Of a stretch of DNA of 64,000 nt, positions 24,327 through 33,468 are shown in pieces (position 1 is the first letter of the stretch; every line of letters starts with the position of its first letter). Location: assembly GCF_016862975.1 (NCBI RefSeq), contig NZ_BONZ01000025.1, positions 1-64,000 of the forward strand. The letters run 5' to 3'. The notes under the pieces are model-generated. The model was not told the origin of the DNA. It ran no database searches and was given only the letters and a program-made list of their open reading frames with translations. The position numbers and the translations under genes are program-made. The DNA is from Rugosimonospora africana. GTDB lineage: Bacteria > Actinomycetota > Actinomycetes > Mycobacteriales > Micromonosporaceae.

Positions 24327-24368
24327 ATGGCTCAGCAGGGCTTCCGACCAGCCGCAGGTTGCCGGTGA
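24327..24368 (+). CDS. Possible 13-codon leader peptide
   Basis: The best ribosome site in this leader (GAGGGGG at about 24314-24320) precedes an ATG at 24327 that is out of frame with the dehydrogenase. It encodes [13 protein letters not shown] and stops at TGA 24366-24368. That TGA overlaps the in-frame GTG at 24365 as GTGA, the same overlap used throughout the window for coupled genes. It may be a leader ORF that feeds ribosomes to the dehydrogenase. It could also be chance. Confidence 0.4.
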   Translation: MAQQGFRPAAGCR

Positions 24369-27232
24369 GCGCCGGCACGCTGACGCCGCCGGCAGCCCGC
24401 GACTCGGCCTCGTCCCAGGATGTGGTCGCCGCGCTGCGCGCCGCTGGCATCAGTGAGGTGGACGACTCGACCCTGCGCCGGGCGGAATACTCCTCGGACG
24501 CCTCGCTGTACCGCGTCGTCCCGCGTGTCGTGGTCCTGCCCCGGGCCGTCGACGAGGTACTCGCCGCGGTCGACGTCTGCCGCCGGCTGGGGGTACCGCT
24601 GACACCCCGCGGAGCGGGCACGTCCATTGCCGGCAACGCTGTCGGGGCCGGGGTGGTTCTCGACTTCTCCCGGTACCTGGGACACGTGGTCGCGATCGAC
24701 CCCGAGCAGCGCACCGCGACCGTCGAACCGGGCGTGGTGCTCGCGCAGTTGCAGCGCGAGGCCGGCCGGCACGGGCTGCGGTTCGGGCCGGACCCGTCCA
24801 CGCACAACCGGTGCACGCTCGGCGGGATGATCGGCAACAACGCGTGCGGGTCACGGGCACTGGGCTACGGCCGCACCGCGGACAACGTCGTCGAACTCGA
24901 CGTGGTCGCCGGCACCGGGGAGCGGTTGCGCGCGGGCCGCGGCGGAGACCTCGCCGCGTCGTCCGTGCTGGCGTCGGTCGACCGGATGGTCCGGGCGAAC
25001 CTCGCCAGCATCCGCACCGAACTGGGCCGCTTCGGCCGGCAGACCTCGGGGTACTCGCTCGAGCACCTGCTGCCCGAACACGGCTTCGACGTCGCCAAGG
25101 CGCTGGTCGGCACCGAGGGCACCTGCGCGGTGCTGCTCGGCGCGACGGTACGGCTGGTCCGGGCACCGGTGGCCACGGTGCTGGTGGCGCTCGGGTACCC
25201 GGACATGACGGTGGCCGCGGACGCGGTACCGGCTCTGCTCAAGCACCACCCGATCGCGGTCGAGGGGCTGGACGCCCGCATCGTCGACGCGGTCGTCAGC
25301 CGCCGCGGCGCGAGCGCGGTGCCGGAACTGCCGGACGGCCGGGGCTGGCTGTTCGTCGAGCTGGCCGGAGACAGCGAAGCCGAACTGGCCGCCGCCACCG
25401 GACCGCTGATCGCCGACGCGGGCACGTCGGCGTCGATGGTGGTGACCGATCCGAAGCACGCGGCCGCGCTGTGGCGCATCCGGGAGGATGGCGCCGGACT
25501 GTCCGCCCGGTCGCCGCGAGGCCGCCCGGCGCACGCCGGCTGGGAGGACGCCGCGGTACCGCCCGAGCGGCTGGGCGCGTACCTGCGGGCGTTCGAGGCG
25601 TTGACCCGCCAGCACGACGTGACCGGGATGCCGTACGGGCACTTCGGCGACGGGTGCCTGCACGTGCGGCTGGACTTCCCGCTCGACGAGCCGGGGGGCG
25701 CGCAGCGGTTCCGGGCCTTCCTGCTGGACGCCGCGGACCTGGTGGCCTCGCACGGCGGGTCGATGTCCGGGGAGCACGGCGACGGCCGGGCTCGCGGCGA
25801 ACTGCTGGAGCGGATGTACTCACCGGCGGTGCTGGACGCCTTCGCCGAGTTCAAGGGCGCCTTCGACCCGCAGGACGTGCTGAACCCCGGAGTCATCGTG
25901 CGGCCCCGGCCGGTCGACGCGGATCTGCGGGTACCGGCGGCACCGCCGCTGCGCGAGCGGCTGGCCTTCGCGTACCCGCATGACGGCGGCGACCTGTCGA
26001 CGGCCGTGCACCGCTGCACCGGAGTCGGCAAGTGCCTGGCCAACACCACCGGTTCGGGCGGTGTGATGTGCCCGTCCTACCAGGCCACCCGGAACGAGAA
26101 GGACTCCACCCGCGGCCGGGCCCGGGTGCTTCAGGAGATGGTCAACGGCACCCTGGTGCGCGCCGGCTGGCGCTCGCCGGAGGTGCACGAAGCGCTCGAC
26201 CTCTGCCTGTCCTGCAAGGGTTGCGCGTCGGACTGCCCGACCGGCATCGACATGGCCACGTACAAGGCCGAGGTACTGCACCAGGCGTACCGGGGGCGGC
26301 TGCGCCCGCGTACCCACTACAGCCTCGGCGCCCTTCCCCGCTGGGCCCGGCTGGCGTCCCGGATGCCCCGACTGGCCAACCGGATGCTCACCGTGCGCCC
26401 GCTGGCCGCGATCGGCAAGTGGCTGGCCGGGGTCGACGCGCGCCGGCCGCTGCCCACGTTCGCGACGCGTACCTTCCGGCAGTGGTTCGCCGACCGTCGG
26501 CCGGCCGCCACCGGCGTCGATCCGGTGCTGCTCTGGGTCGACACGTTCACCAACCACTTCACTCCCGAGGTCGGCATCGCCGCGGTGCGCGTGCTCGAAG
26601 CGGCCGGATACGAGGTGCGGATCCCGGACGCAGGACTGTGCTGCGGGCTCACCTGGATCTCCACCGGCCAGACCGACGCCGCCAAGCGGATCCTGCGCCG
26701 TACCGTGGCCGCACTCGCTCCGCACGCCGAGGCCGGGGTGCCGATCGTGGGACTGGAACCGTCCTGCACGGCGGTGTTTCGCGGCGACCTGCCCGAGTTG
26801 CTCGGCACCGGAGATTCCGCCGTTTCCGCGGTGGCCGCCGCCACCCGTACCCTCGCCGAACTGCTCACCGATCGTCCACAGTGGACGCCACCGCGGCTGG
26901 ACGAGGTACACGCCATCGCCCAGCCGCACTGCCACCACCACGCCGTACTCGGCTGGCACGCCGACCAGTCGCTGCTGAGCGACGCCGGCGCGAGCGTGGA
27001 CGTACTGGGTGGGTGCTGCGGGTTGGCCGGCAACTTCGGCATGGAACGCGGGCACTACGAGGTGTCCACCGCCGTCGCCGAGGTCGCGCTGCTGCCCGCG
27101 GTACGGGCGGCGGAGCCCGACACAGTGGTGCTCGCCGACGGCTTCTCCTGCCGGATCCAGCTCGACCAGCTCGCCGGCCGCCGTGGCCGGCACCTCGCCG
27201 AGGTTCTCGCCGAACGGCTCGACTCGCGGTAA
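24365..27232 (+). CDS. FAD-linked oxidase / Fe-S reductase fusion (D-2-hydroxyacid dehydrogenase type)
   Basis: 955 residues from the GTG at 24365; an ATG at 24290 would add 25 poorly conserved residues. The N-terminal FAD domain (PCMH fold) has [16 protein letters not shown] and [17 protein letters not shown]. The FAD-oxidase C domain has [18 protein letters not shown] and [17 protein letters not shown]. Two 4Fe-4S clusters are bound by CTGVGKC and [15 protein letters not shown]. The CCG repeats [10 protein letters not shown] and [11 protein letters not shown] belong to the GlcF/GlpC domain. Overall it resembles the YdiJ/Dld type that oxidises D-lactate or D-2-hydroxyglutarate to the respiratory chain. 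Membrane-peripheral; exact substrate unknown. Confidence 0.92.
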   Translation: MSAGTLTPPAARDSASSQDVVAALRAAGISEVDDSTLRRAEYSSDASLYRVVPRVVVLPRAVDEVLAAVDVCRRLGVPLTPRGAGTSIAGNAVGAGVVLDFSRYLGHVVAIDPEQRTATVEPGVVLAQLQREAGRHGLRFGPDPSTHNRCTLGGMIGNNACGSRALGYGRTADNVVELDVVAGTGERLRAGRGGDLAASSVLASVDRMVRANLASIRTELGRFGRQTSGYSLEHLLPEHGFDVAKALVGTEGTCAVLLGATVRLVRAPVATVLVALGYPDMTVAADAVPALLKHHPIAVEGLDARIVDAVVSRRGASAVPELPDGRGWLFVELAGDSEAELAAATGPLIADAGTSASMVVTDPKHAAALWRIREDGAGLSARSPRGRPAHAGWEDAAVPPERLGAYLRAFEALTRQHDVTGMPYGHFGDGCLHVRLDFPLDEPGGAQRFRAFLLDAADLVASHGGSMSGEHGDGRARGELLERMYSPAVLDAFAEFKGAFDPQDVLNPGVIVRPRPVDADLRVPAAPPLRERLAFAYPHDGGDLSTAVHRCTGVGKCLANTTGSGGVMCPSYQATRNEKDSTRGRARVLQEMVNGTLVRAGWRSPEVHEALDLCLSCKGCASDCPTGIDMATYKAEVLHQAYRGRLRPRTHYSLGALPRWARLASRMPRLANRMLTVRPLAAIGKWLAGVDARRPLPTFATRTFRQWFADRRPAATGVDPVLLWVDTFTNHFTPEVGIAAVRVLEAAGYEVRIPDAGLCCGLTWISTGQTDAAKRILRRTVAALAPHAEAGVPIVGLEPSCTAVFRGDLPELLGTGDSAVSAVAAATRTLAELLTDRPQWTPPRLDEVHAIAQPHCHHHAVLGWHADQSLLSDAGASVDVLGGCCGLAGNFGMERGHYEVSTAVAEVALLPAVRAAEPDTVVLADGFSCRIQLDQLAGRRGRHLAEVLAERLDSR

Positions 27233-27249
27233 GTCGGTACCGTGCGGGT

Positions 27250-28395
27250 ATGACGAATCCGCTGCGCGTGCTGTCACTGCCTGACCTCCGCCGCCGGACG
27301 AGCATGAAGTGGCGGCGGTTCCCGCCGGACGTGCTGCCGCTGTGGGTGGCCGAGATGGACGTACCCCTCGCCGAGCCGGTCGCCCGCGCGTTGACCGACG
27401 CCGTCGCGCTGGGCGACACCGGCTACCCGGCGGGCACGGTCTACGCCGAGGCGCTCGCCGGCTTCGCCGCCGACCGCTGGGGCTGGACTGTCGACATTGG
27501 ACACACGGCCATCGTGCCGGACGTGATGCTGGGCATCGTCGAGGTGCTGAAGCTGGTCACCGGGCCCGGCGACGCGGTCGTCGTGAACTCGCCGGTCTAC
27601 CCGCCGTTCTACCAGTTCGTCGAGCACCTGGACCGGCGGGTCGTCGAGGCGCCGCTCGACGCCGAGCACCGCATCGACCCGGACGTGCTCGCCGCCGCGT
27701 TCGCCGACGCCACCGCCGGTGGTCGTGCCGCGGCCTTCCTGCTGTGCAGCCCACACAATCCCACCGGCACGGTGCACACCCGCGAGGAGTTGGCCACCGT
27801 CGCCGAGCTTGCGGCCCGGCACCGGGTACGGGTCGTCGCCGACGAGATTCACGCCCCGCTCGTGTACCCGGGCGCCACGCACCTGCCGTACCTGTCGCTG
27901 CCCGGCACCGGCGACGCGTTCGCCTTGCTGTCGGCCTCGAAGGCGTGGAACCTGGCCGGCCTGAAGGCAGCCGTCGCGGTGGCCGGTGCCGACGCCGGTA
28001 AGGATCTGGCCAGGATGCCCGAGGAGGTCAGCCACGGTCCCAGCCACCTGGGCGTCATCGCCCACTGCGCGGCCCTACGGCACGGCACGGACTGGCTCGA
28101 CGAGTTGCTGGCCGGGTTGGACGACAATCGGCGCCTGCTGGGCGGTCTGCTCGCCGAACACCTGCCGGCGATCGGGTACCGGCCCCCGCAGGGCACCTAC
28201 CTGGCGTGGCTGGACTGCCGCGCACTCGACCTGCGGGCCGACCCGGCCGCGGTGTTCCTCGACCGCGGCCGGGTCGCGCTCAACTCCGGTTCCGAGTTCG
28301 GTACCGGCGGCGCGGGCCACGTCCGGCTGAACCTCGCCACGTCCCCCGAGACGCTGACCGAGGCGGTCGCCCGGATGGCGGCGGCGCTGCGCTAG
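27250..28395 (+). CDS. MalY/PatB-type PLP-dependent C-S lyase (aminotransferase fold)
   Basis: 381 residues, ATG. TACCGT followed by 6 nt precedes the start, consistent with a leaderless message. The N-terminus [19 protein letters not shown] is diagnostic for MalY/Pat[35 protein letters not shown] and the PLP-lysine motif [12 protein letters not shown] are intact. The C-terminus has [16 protein letters not shown]. The likely reaction is cystathionine or cysteine-conjugate beta-elimination giving a thiol, pyruvate and ammonia. It sits 17 nt after the dehydrogenase, so shared transcription is also possible. Its stop overlaps that of the convergent channel gene. Confidence 0.9.
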   Translation: MTNPLRVLSLPDLRRRTSMKWRRFPPDVLPLWVAEMDVPLAEPVARALTDAVALGDTGYPAGTVYAEALAGFAADRWGWTVDIGHTAIVPDVMLGIVEVLKLVTGPGDAVVVNSPVYPPFYQFVEHLDRRVVEAPLDAEHRIDPDVLAAAFADATAGGRAAAFLLCSPHNPTGTVHTREELATVAELAARHRVRVVADEIHAPLVYPGATHLPYLSLPGTGDAFALLSASKAWNLAGLKAAVAVAGADAGKDLARMPEEVSHGPSHLGVIAHCAALRHGTDWLDELLAGLDDNRRLLGGLLAEHLPAIGYRPPQGTYLAWLDCRALDLRADPAAVFLDRGRVALNSGSEFGTGGAGHVRLNLATSPETLTEAVARMAAALR

Positions 28396-30347
28396 GAATC
28401 CTCCGGTTCGGGTTCGGGGTTCGGGTTCGAGGCGGGATCCGGCGGCTGGCCCGGCATCCGGAACGCGTGCGTCGGCGGGAACTCGTCCAGGTTCAGGGCG
28501 GTCACCCCGCCCCGCGTCGCGGACTCCGGCGCCGGGCTGCACCGGGCCACCAGCCGTCCCAGGCCGGTACGGGTGCAGACCACGATGACCCGGTCGGTGC
28601 GTACCAGCTGCCGCCCCTGATGCGGCGACCACAGCGTCTGGGCACCGCGCCCGGTACGCAGGGCGAGTAGCCGGGTCTCGTGCGGCCGGTTCACCTCCGA
28701 GGCCAGCCGGCCCTCCAGCGGCGAATCCGCGCCGACCGGCAGCTCGGCGACGAGCAGCACCCGGCGGCGTACCGGGATCGTGTCCAGCACCGCCCGGCCC
28801 ATCATCGCCGCCGCGAACGTCGGCGCGGCCAGGTAGGACACGCTGCGCGAGGTGGCCAGGCCGAAGGCCCGCTCGATCCGGGTCGCGAAGTCGCCGTCGA
28901 ACAGCCGCAGTACCACCCGGAGTTGCCCCGCGATGGCCCGGCCGAGCAGCGCGGCTTCCAGGTTGCGGACGTCGTCGGTGGTCAGCACGACCAGCGCGCG
29001 GCTGGTCTGTACCCACGCCGCGCGCAGCACCCCCTCCTGCGTCGCGTCGCCGACGATGACCGGGATGCCGAGGTCCCGCGCGACCTGGATACCGCGGGCC
29101 TGTTCCCGGTGGTCCACCGCGACCACGTCGAGTCCCAGCTCATGCAGCGCGGTGATCACCCGGGTCCCGATGTTGCCCAGTCCGACCACCACCAGGTGGT
29201 CGCGCATGGGTTCGACCGGGCCGCCGGAGGCCATCGCCAACCGCGCGCGCACCGCGCCCTCGACGACCGCCGCGGTCAGGACCGGGATCAGCGCGACGCT
29301 GAGCACCGCGAGTACGGTCTGGACGAACTGCTCCGCCCAGGACAGGCTGGTGTCCGGGTCCGCGCTGCCCAGTGAGGTCAGGATCGTCACGTAGAACGCT
29401 TCCGGCCAGCTCAGATTGTCGATCTGCCGGAACAGCACCGCGCCGACCACCAGCAGGGTCAACACCACGGCGAGCACGACCCGCAGCCGCCGGCCGACGA
29501 AGACCGACATCGTGTACAGCGGATGCCGGCGGCGCCTCCGGTGCACCGGGGCAGCCACCGGCACGTCGGCGAGCACCAGGTCGGCGGTGCTGTCGTCCTC
29601 GGGAAGCAGTTCGGGCTCGTCCGCCTCCGCGGTGCCGTCGTTCCCCGTCGGTGCGGTGATCGCGAGCCCGCGCACCACGTCCTCCGCGGGTACCTCGCCG
29701 CGCCGGGTGACGACCAGGGTGCGGCCCGCCACCCGGAGGTGGGTCGGCGTACCCTCGCCCAACGCCGCCGCGACGAACCCGGGTGCGGCGATCGCCGACT
29801 CGGACAGCACGGCGCAGTCGCTCAACAGCGCCCGTACGCCGGTGGCCAGGCTCTGGTTGAACATCCGGAGCACGATGCGCAACCCCGGCCTGATCTCCTC
29901 GGCCAGCAGGGCGGCGTCGACATTGCCGGCGTCGTCCTGCGACACCAGCGCGAGGGCGGTGGCCTCGGCCAGCCCGGCCTCGGTGAAAGCTGCCGCGGTC
30001 AGCCGGGACGCCTCGACGATCCGCACGCCCGGCACCGCGGCCAGGTTCGGACCCTGCGACTGCGCGCGCGACGGGAGGATGACGATCACCTCGGCACCGT
30101 GCCGCACCGTCAGCTCGTCGACGAGGCGCAGCGCCAACGCGTTGTCGCCACACACGACGAAGCGGTGCCGGGCGGTGTCCGCCTCGACGCCGGGTGGCGG
30201 CGAGGAACCGGACCTGCCCGGCAGCCACGCCGCTGGTGACAGTCGCGAGCGCTTTTGCCGCGCGGGCTGTTGCATTTGCGGCGCGGGCTCTTGCGCTGCG
30301 GGCGGTGGGTTCGGCGTTTGCGACGGCTCCGGCGCGCGGTCGACCAC
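28392..30347 (-). CDS. Two-RCK ion-channel-like membrane protein
   Basis: 651 residues from GTG (TATGGT lies 6 nt upstream; likely leaderless). The order is a Pro/Gln-rich tail, RCK domain 1 at ~61-200 ([17 protein letters not shown]), TM1 at ~288-308, a pore-loop-like segment with TSLGSADPD at ~324-332, TM2 at ~340-362, and RCK domain 2 from ~383 ([17 protein letters not shown]). The filter is not TVGYG, so K+ selectivity cannot be assumed. The layout resembles CASTOR/POLLUX-related or TrkA-type bacterial channels gated by nucleotides or Ca2+. Convergent with the MalY gene. Confidence 0.82.
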   Translation of the reverse strand: MVDRAPEPSQTPNPPPAAQEPAPQMQQPARQKRSRLSPAAWLPGRSGSSPPPGVEADTARHRFVVCGDNALALRLVDELTVRHGAEVIVILPSRAQSQGPNLAAVPGVRIVEASRLTAAAFTEAGLAEATALALVSQDDAGNVDAALLAEEIRPGLRIVLRMFNQSLATGVRALLSDCAVLSESAIAAPGFVAAALGEGTPTHLRVAGRTLVVTRRGEVPAEDVVRGLAITAPTGNDGTAEADEPELLPEDDSTADLVLADVPVAAPVHRRRRRHPLYTMSVFVGRRLRVVLAVVLTLLVVGAVLFRQIDNLSWPEAFYVTILTSLGSADPDTSLSWAEQFVQTVLAVLSVALIPVLTAAVVEGAVRARLAMASGGPVEPMRDHLVVVGLGNIGTRVITALHELGLDVVAVDHREQARGIQVARDLGIPVIVGDATQEGVLRAAWVQTSRALVVLTTDDVRNLEAALLGRAIAGQLRVVLRLFDGDFATRIERAFGLATSRSVSYLAAPTFAAAMMGRAVLDTIPVRRRVLLVAELPVGADSPLEGRLASEVNRPHETRLLALRTGRGAQTLWSPHQGRQLVRTDRVIVVCTRTGLGRLVARCSPAPESATRGGVTALNLDEFPPTHAFRMPGQPPDPASNPNPEPEPEDS

Positions 30348-30400
30348 GGCGGCACCATAGCGGAAGCGATCGAACGCGGTGAGTACAGGAACCCAACACC

Positions 30401-30480
30401 GGTTTACGTTCGCCAGCCGTCTTTACGTTCGCCAGCCTTCGCTACGTTTCGCCGGCTGGCGCTATGTTTCGCCGGCTGGC
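30401..30480. repeat. Degenerate ~19-bp repeat (TTTACGTTCGCCAGCC)
   Basis: Four units: two of TTTACGTTCGCCAGCC and two of TACGTTTCGCCGGCTGG-type. They lie upstream of the channel gene and next to a terminator hairpin with a related core. Confidence 0.8.
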
Positions 30481-30493
30481 CTTCTTGCCCGGC

Positions 30494-30537
30494 GTCCCGC
30501 GCCGGCCGGTGGCTGATCCAGCCGGCTGGCGCGGGAC
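30494..30537 (-). terminator. Terminator of the HesB-like gene
   Basis: GTCCCGCGCCGGCCGG (from 30494) pairs with CCGGCTGGCGCGGGAC (to 30537), with one G-T pair and a 3-nt bulge. It begins 19 nt past the HesB-like stop on the minus strand. Confidence 0.75.
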
Positions 30538-30555
30538 GTCACGGCGTCCGGTCGG

Positions 30556-30840
30556 TCAGACCGGCTGTTCGCCGACCCTGAACTCCATCCGTCCCTCGGC
30601 GTCGGTGGCTACGTCGAGGGCCTTGTCGTCGAGCATCGTGGCCGCCTCGGCGTCAAGGAACAGGCGAGCGCCTTCGGTGTCGATGACCGCGTCTCCGGTC
30701 CATGGGGCCGGGGTGACGGTCAGCGTGAGAGCGCCGCGCGTCGGGTCCGTCGCGATGCGCAGCCCGGCGCCTTCGGGCGCGTTCGGCTGGTGGGTCAGGT
30801 TCCGTACGGCGGTCACGGCGGGATCGGTCAACATGAGCAT
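30556..30840 (-). CDS. HesB/IscA-like small protein without cysteines
   Basis: 94 residues from the ATG at 30840, with AGAAGGAG at ideal spacing. The fold order matches HesB/IscA: MLTDPAVTAVRNLTHQPNAPEGAGLRIA, a beta-rich core (LTLTVTPAPWTGDAVIDTEGARLFLD), then ATMLDDKALDVATDAEGRMEFRVGEQ. The three Cys that bind iron in A-type carriers are all missing; the protein has no cysteine at all. It is therefore unlikely to be an Fe-S carrier. Such proteins are often annotated 'adhesin' or HesB-like in actinobacteria; role unknown. Confidence 0.82.
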   Translation of the reverse strand: MLMLTDPAVTAVRNLTHQPNAPEGAGLRIATDPTRGALTLTVTPAPWTGDAVIDTEGARLFLDAEAATMLDDKALDVATDAEGRMEFRVGEQPV

Positions 30841-30920
30841 GGTGGAACTCCTTCTGACTCGTATTCGATGACACTCTCTGCGTCGCCACGGGCTCTGTGT
30901 CGCCACGGGCTCGTGAGATG

Positions 30921-30951
30921 GGCTCGTGAGGTGGCAACTACCTCATGAGCC
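30921..30951. other. 12-bp stem-loop upstream of the HesB-like gene
   Basis: GGCTCGTGAGGT (30921-30932) pairs with ACCTCATGAGCC (30940-30951), including one G-T pair, around a 7-nt loop. It lies about 80 nt upstream of the HesB-like start. It could be an operator or an RNA structure. Confidence 0.55.
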
Positions 30952-31259
30952 GGCGACAGCGCGGCGGGTCACCTAGACGGTGACGGCGCCGGGTTCATCT
31001 GCGATACGACAGGATCCTTTCCGGCTGGCGGGCTGCTTCGGACGGCCGTCAGGCACCCCACGTTTCACCCGATCACCGCATGCGTCAAATCGAGCCGGGG
31101 TGAACTGTGGAATTTGTCGCACCGATGAACCGGCCCGTCACCCGTGCGGGTGGCGCCTGATCCTGGCGCCGCCGCGCTGTCCGGCGCCGCTTCCGGCTCG
31201 CGACTTTCGGCTTTCGGCTGCCGGCTCGTGGCTTCCGGCGCGGTTGTCGTTGCCGTGTC

Positions 31260-31328
31260 CTTTGCTCTGCTTACCTGGACGCAACACTCGAACGCCGTTT
31301 GTGTCGCGTATGAGTAAGCAGAGCAAAG
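31260..31328. other. Large nested inverted repeat (69 nt)
   Basis: CTTTGCTCTGCTTAC (31260-31274) is perfectly inverted at 31314-31328. Inside it, CGCAACAC (31280-31287) pairs with GTGTCGCG (31301-31308) with one mismatch, separated by a symmetric 5-nt internal loop. It is AT-richer than its surroundings. It lies 50 nt past the hydrolase stop (minus strand) and could terminate that gene, but its size and nesting are unusual for a simple terminator. Confidence 0.7.
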
Positions 31329-31378
31329 CATGCCGGAGAGACCTCCCCCGACCCGGCGCCATCAGCGGAAAGCCGGGG

Positions 31379-32269
31379 TCAGGCGGTCACGGCCGCGTCC
31401 AGCCAGGGACGCAACAGGGAGAGGACGTTCGCGGCCTGCATGGCCCCGGTGTGGTCGAGCCCGTCGAGCAGCGCGACCGTCCACCCCGCCGCCTCCAACT
31501 CCGCGCGGTGCCGGATGAGCGGTTGGGCCATGGACACCTGGACGCCTCCCCATCGCTCGCCGTAGTCGATGTCGTCGGCGGTACCGGCGAAGCACAGCCG
31601 CGGACAGGCGACCCGTGACTGTGCGGCGCGGTCGTCGAAGCCCTGCAGCGCCCGGTACAGCGTGACGAACTGGCCGGTCTGCGCCGGTGACAGGGTGACC
31701 TCGACCGACGACCAGTCCGGGTCGTCGCCGGCCGCGGGCTGGGTCGCGGACTGGGTTGCGGCCGAGGCGGACGCGGTCGCGGTCGGAGTTGCCGGGTCCG
31801 GGGCGGACATCGCCATCCCGTGCGTCGCGGTGGTGACCCGCAACATCTCGGCGTACGGCCCGCCGAGAGGCGGGAAGCCGCCCATGGCCAGCCCGGACAG
31901 CCGGTCGGTGCGGATCGCCAGCTGGAGCCCGGCCAGCGCCAGCCAGGAGTACCCGTAGTAGGCGAACCGGTCCGCACCGGCGGCATCGGCGACCGCGAGC
32001 AGGTCGCTCACGACGGTGTCGGGGGTCAGCGTGTCCGGCTTCGGAGCGGCCAGCACGTGCCCCTCGTAGTCGACGGCGACCACCCGGAACGCGTCGCTCA
32101 GCCCGTCGATGAGGGACCGTCCGAGGGCGGGGTCGGCGCCCCACTTCCGCATCTCGTCGGCCTGCGGGCCCTCCACCGGGCGGGGATTGACCGGGATGAG
32201 CACGGTCGGCCCATCGCCCTGGATCGCCACGTCGACCAGCGACCCGTCATGTAGCTGTGCCTGGGGCAT
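31379..32269 (-). CDS. Alpha/beta-hydrolase fold protein
   Basis: 296 residues from the ATG at 32269 (CGAGG upstream). The core has AIQGDGPTVLIPVNP, a nucleophile-elbow-like YYGYSWLALAGLQLA (Gly-x-Ser-x-Leu instead of Gly-x-Ser-x-Gly), PRLCFAGTADDIDYG (acid region) and LLDGLDHTGAM with the catalytic His. A Thr/Ala-rich insertion (PATPTATASASAATQSATQ) interrupts the lid. Substrate unknown. Divergently transcribed from a TetR gene with a shared palindromic operator, so it is probably the regulated target. Confidence 0.82.
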   Translation of the reverse strand: MPQAQLHDGSLVDVAIQGDGPTVLIPVNPRPVEGPQADEMRKWGADPALGRSLIDGLSDAFRVVAVDYEGHVLAAPKPDTLTPDTVVSDLLAVADAAGADRFAYYGYSWLALAGLQLAIRTDRLSGLAMGGFPPLGGPYAEMLRVTTATHGMAMSAPDPATPTATASASAATQSATQPAAGDDPDWSSVEVTLSPAQTGQFVTLYRALQGFDDRAAQSRVACPRLCFAGTADDIDYGERWGGVQVSMAQPLIRHRAELEAAGWTVALLDGLDHTGAMQAANVLSLLRPWLDAAVTA

Positions 32270-32292
32270 CTCGCACCTCGCTCGGGGCATCC

Positions 32293-32322
32293 CTTTATGG
32301 GGTAAAGTATTAAGGACACAAT
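32293..32322. promoter_or_regulatory. Divergent promoter pair and palindromic operator (hydrolase/TetR)
   Basis: CTTTA-TGGGG-TAAAG at 32293-32307 is a perfect inverted repeat. It overlaps the minus-strand -10 (ATAAAG, 32298-32293), whose -35 TTGTGT is at 32321-32316 with a 17-nt spacer. A plus-strand -10 (CACAAT, 32317-32322) serves the TetR gene. A repressor bound here would block both genes. The local A+T richness stands out. Confidence 0.6.
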
Positions 32323-32347
32323 AGCTTAGGCCGTAAGGAGATAGCTC

Positions 32348-33268
32348 GTGGGCGTCTTCGCGGGACAGGGCGACCCGGCCTGGTCGATGGCGATGCTGTG
32401 GCGCCCGCCGTCAACCGGGCCGGCGCGCACCGGGCCGGGACCCAAACCCGCGCTGAGCCTCGACGCGATCGTGAGGGCGGCCATCGAGGTCGCCGACCGC
32501 GACGGCCTCGCCGGGCTGTCCATGCGGGCGGTCGGCGAGCGGCTCGGCCGGACCGCGATGGCGCTGTACACGTACGTGCCCGGCAAGGAGGAACTGCTCG
32601 ACCTGATGTACGACGGGGCGCACGCCGAGCTGCCCGGCGGGTACGGGCCGGGCGAGGGCTGGCGTGCCGGCATCGGCCGGTGGGCGGCCGACCTCGGGGC
32701 GTTCTACCTCCGGCACCCATGGACGCTCCAGGTGTCCCACTCGCGCCCGGCGCTCGGCCCGCACGAGCAGGGCGTCGTCGAAAACCTGGTGGGCATCCTG
32801 CGCGAAACCGGCCTGCCCGCCACCGCGCTGCGCCGGATCGTCGGCGTGCTCATCCACTTCGTGCGGGGCACCGCGCAGACGATCGCGGAGGCGCGGCTCG
32901 CCGCGACCGCGACCGGGGTCTCCGACGAGGAGTGGTGGTCGGCTCGGTCGGCGCAACTGCACCAGGTCGTCCCCGACTTCAATGCGCGGTTCCCGATGTC
33001 GGCGTGGCTCGGCGAGGAGGGCCTGCGGGAGGAGGGCCTGCGGGAGGACGGGCCGGGGGAGAAGGGCCTGCGGGAGAGCGGGCTGGGGGAGGACGGGTTG
33101 CGCGAGCGGGCCGCGTCCGGGACCGGCCCAGACGAGGGGTGCGACGAGGACGCGTCGGTGCCATACCTGGAGCGCGAGGCCCGGGCGATGATCGAGACCG
33201 GCCTGGCGGTGCTCCTGGACGGCATCGAGGCCGCGACGCTCCGGGCGTCCCGGCGGGCCCGGCCCTAG
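32348..33268 (+). CDS. TetR-family regulator with TetR_C-type ligand domain and charged repeat insert
   Basis: 306 residues from GTG, AAGGAG at good spacing. HTH: ALSLDAIVRAAIEVADRDGLAGLSMRAVGERLGRTAMALYTYVPGKEELLDLM. The ligand domain (GWRAGIGRWAADLGAFYLRHPWTLQ) resembles the tetracycline-repressor C-terminal class. Between helices near residues 222-252 a repeat of GLREEG/GLREDG-type pentads (15-bp DNA repeat at ~33013-33105) is inserted. Divergent from the alpha/beta-hydrolase gene, its likely target. Confidence 0.9.
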   Translation: MGVFAGQGDPAWSMAMLWRPPSTGPARTGPGPKPALSLDAIVRAAIEVADRDGLAGLSMRAVGERLGRTAMALYTYVPGKEELLDLMYDGAHAELPGGYGPGEGWRAGIGRWAADLGAFYLRHPWTLQVSHSRPALGPHEQGVVENLVGILRETGLPATALRRIVGVLIHFVRGTAQTIAEARLAATATGVSDEEWWSARSAQLHQVVPDFNARFPMSAWLGEEGLREEGLREDGPGEKGLRESGLGEDGLRERAASGTGPDEGCDEDASVPYLEREARAMIETGLAVLLDGIEAATLRASRRARP

Positions 33269-33304
33269 TCAGGCGGGTCGGCGCCAGCACGGTAGCTCGC
33301 GGTG

Positions 33305-33394
33305 CTACGGCTGCTCGAAGAATTCCCAGGCGATATTGTCCGGATCGCGGAAGCAGACCAGACCCGGCCCGAGCGCGTCGACCTCGAAGCCCAC
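33305..33394 (-). pseudogene. 3' remnant of a VOC/glyoxalase-family gene
   Basis: The minus-strand frame ending at a TAG at 33305-33307 reads VGFEVDALGPGLVCFRDPDN and then IAWEFFEQP. This matches the last strand and metal-Glu region (FRDPDG-x-x-x-EFFE) of vicinal-oxygen-chelate proteins. Upstream of about 33394 the homology stops and no start is present, so only ~30 codons survive. It lies between the TetR gene and an unrelated hydrolase. Confidence 0.7.
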
Positions 33395-33468
33395 GGTCGG
33401 TGAGCATAGCCACGCATGAGGTTGTGCGCTGTCCGGTATCCGGTCCGCGGCTGGACCCGCTGGGCCGG

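Larger units (their letters stand above)
30841..31378. other. 538-bp gap with two hairpins; no gene seen
   Basis: Contains a hairpin at 30921-30951 and a larger one at 31260-31328 (listed separately), plus direct repeats of GTCGCCACGGGCTC near 30882 and 30899. Reading frames on both strands here lack ribosome sites, recognisable motifs and the expected third-position bias. Confidence 0.6.

Noticed and set aside
24290-24364. ATG at 24290 as start of the FAD/Fe-S dehydrogenase
   Set aside because: GGAGG is only 3 nt away, and the added 25 residues look like translated leader. Kept as an alternative start.
30980-31618. 212-codon plus-strand open frame
   Set aside because: Runs into the hydrolase gene on the opposite strand, has no motif or ribosome site, and crosses the large inverted repeat.
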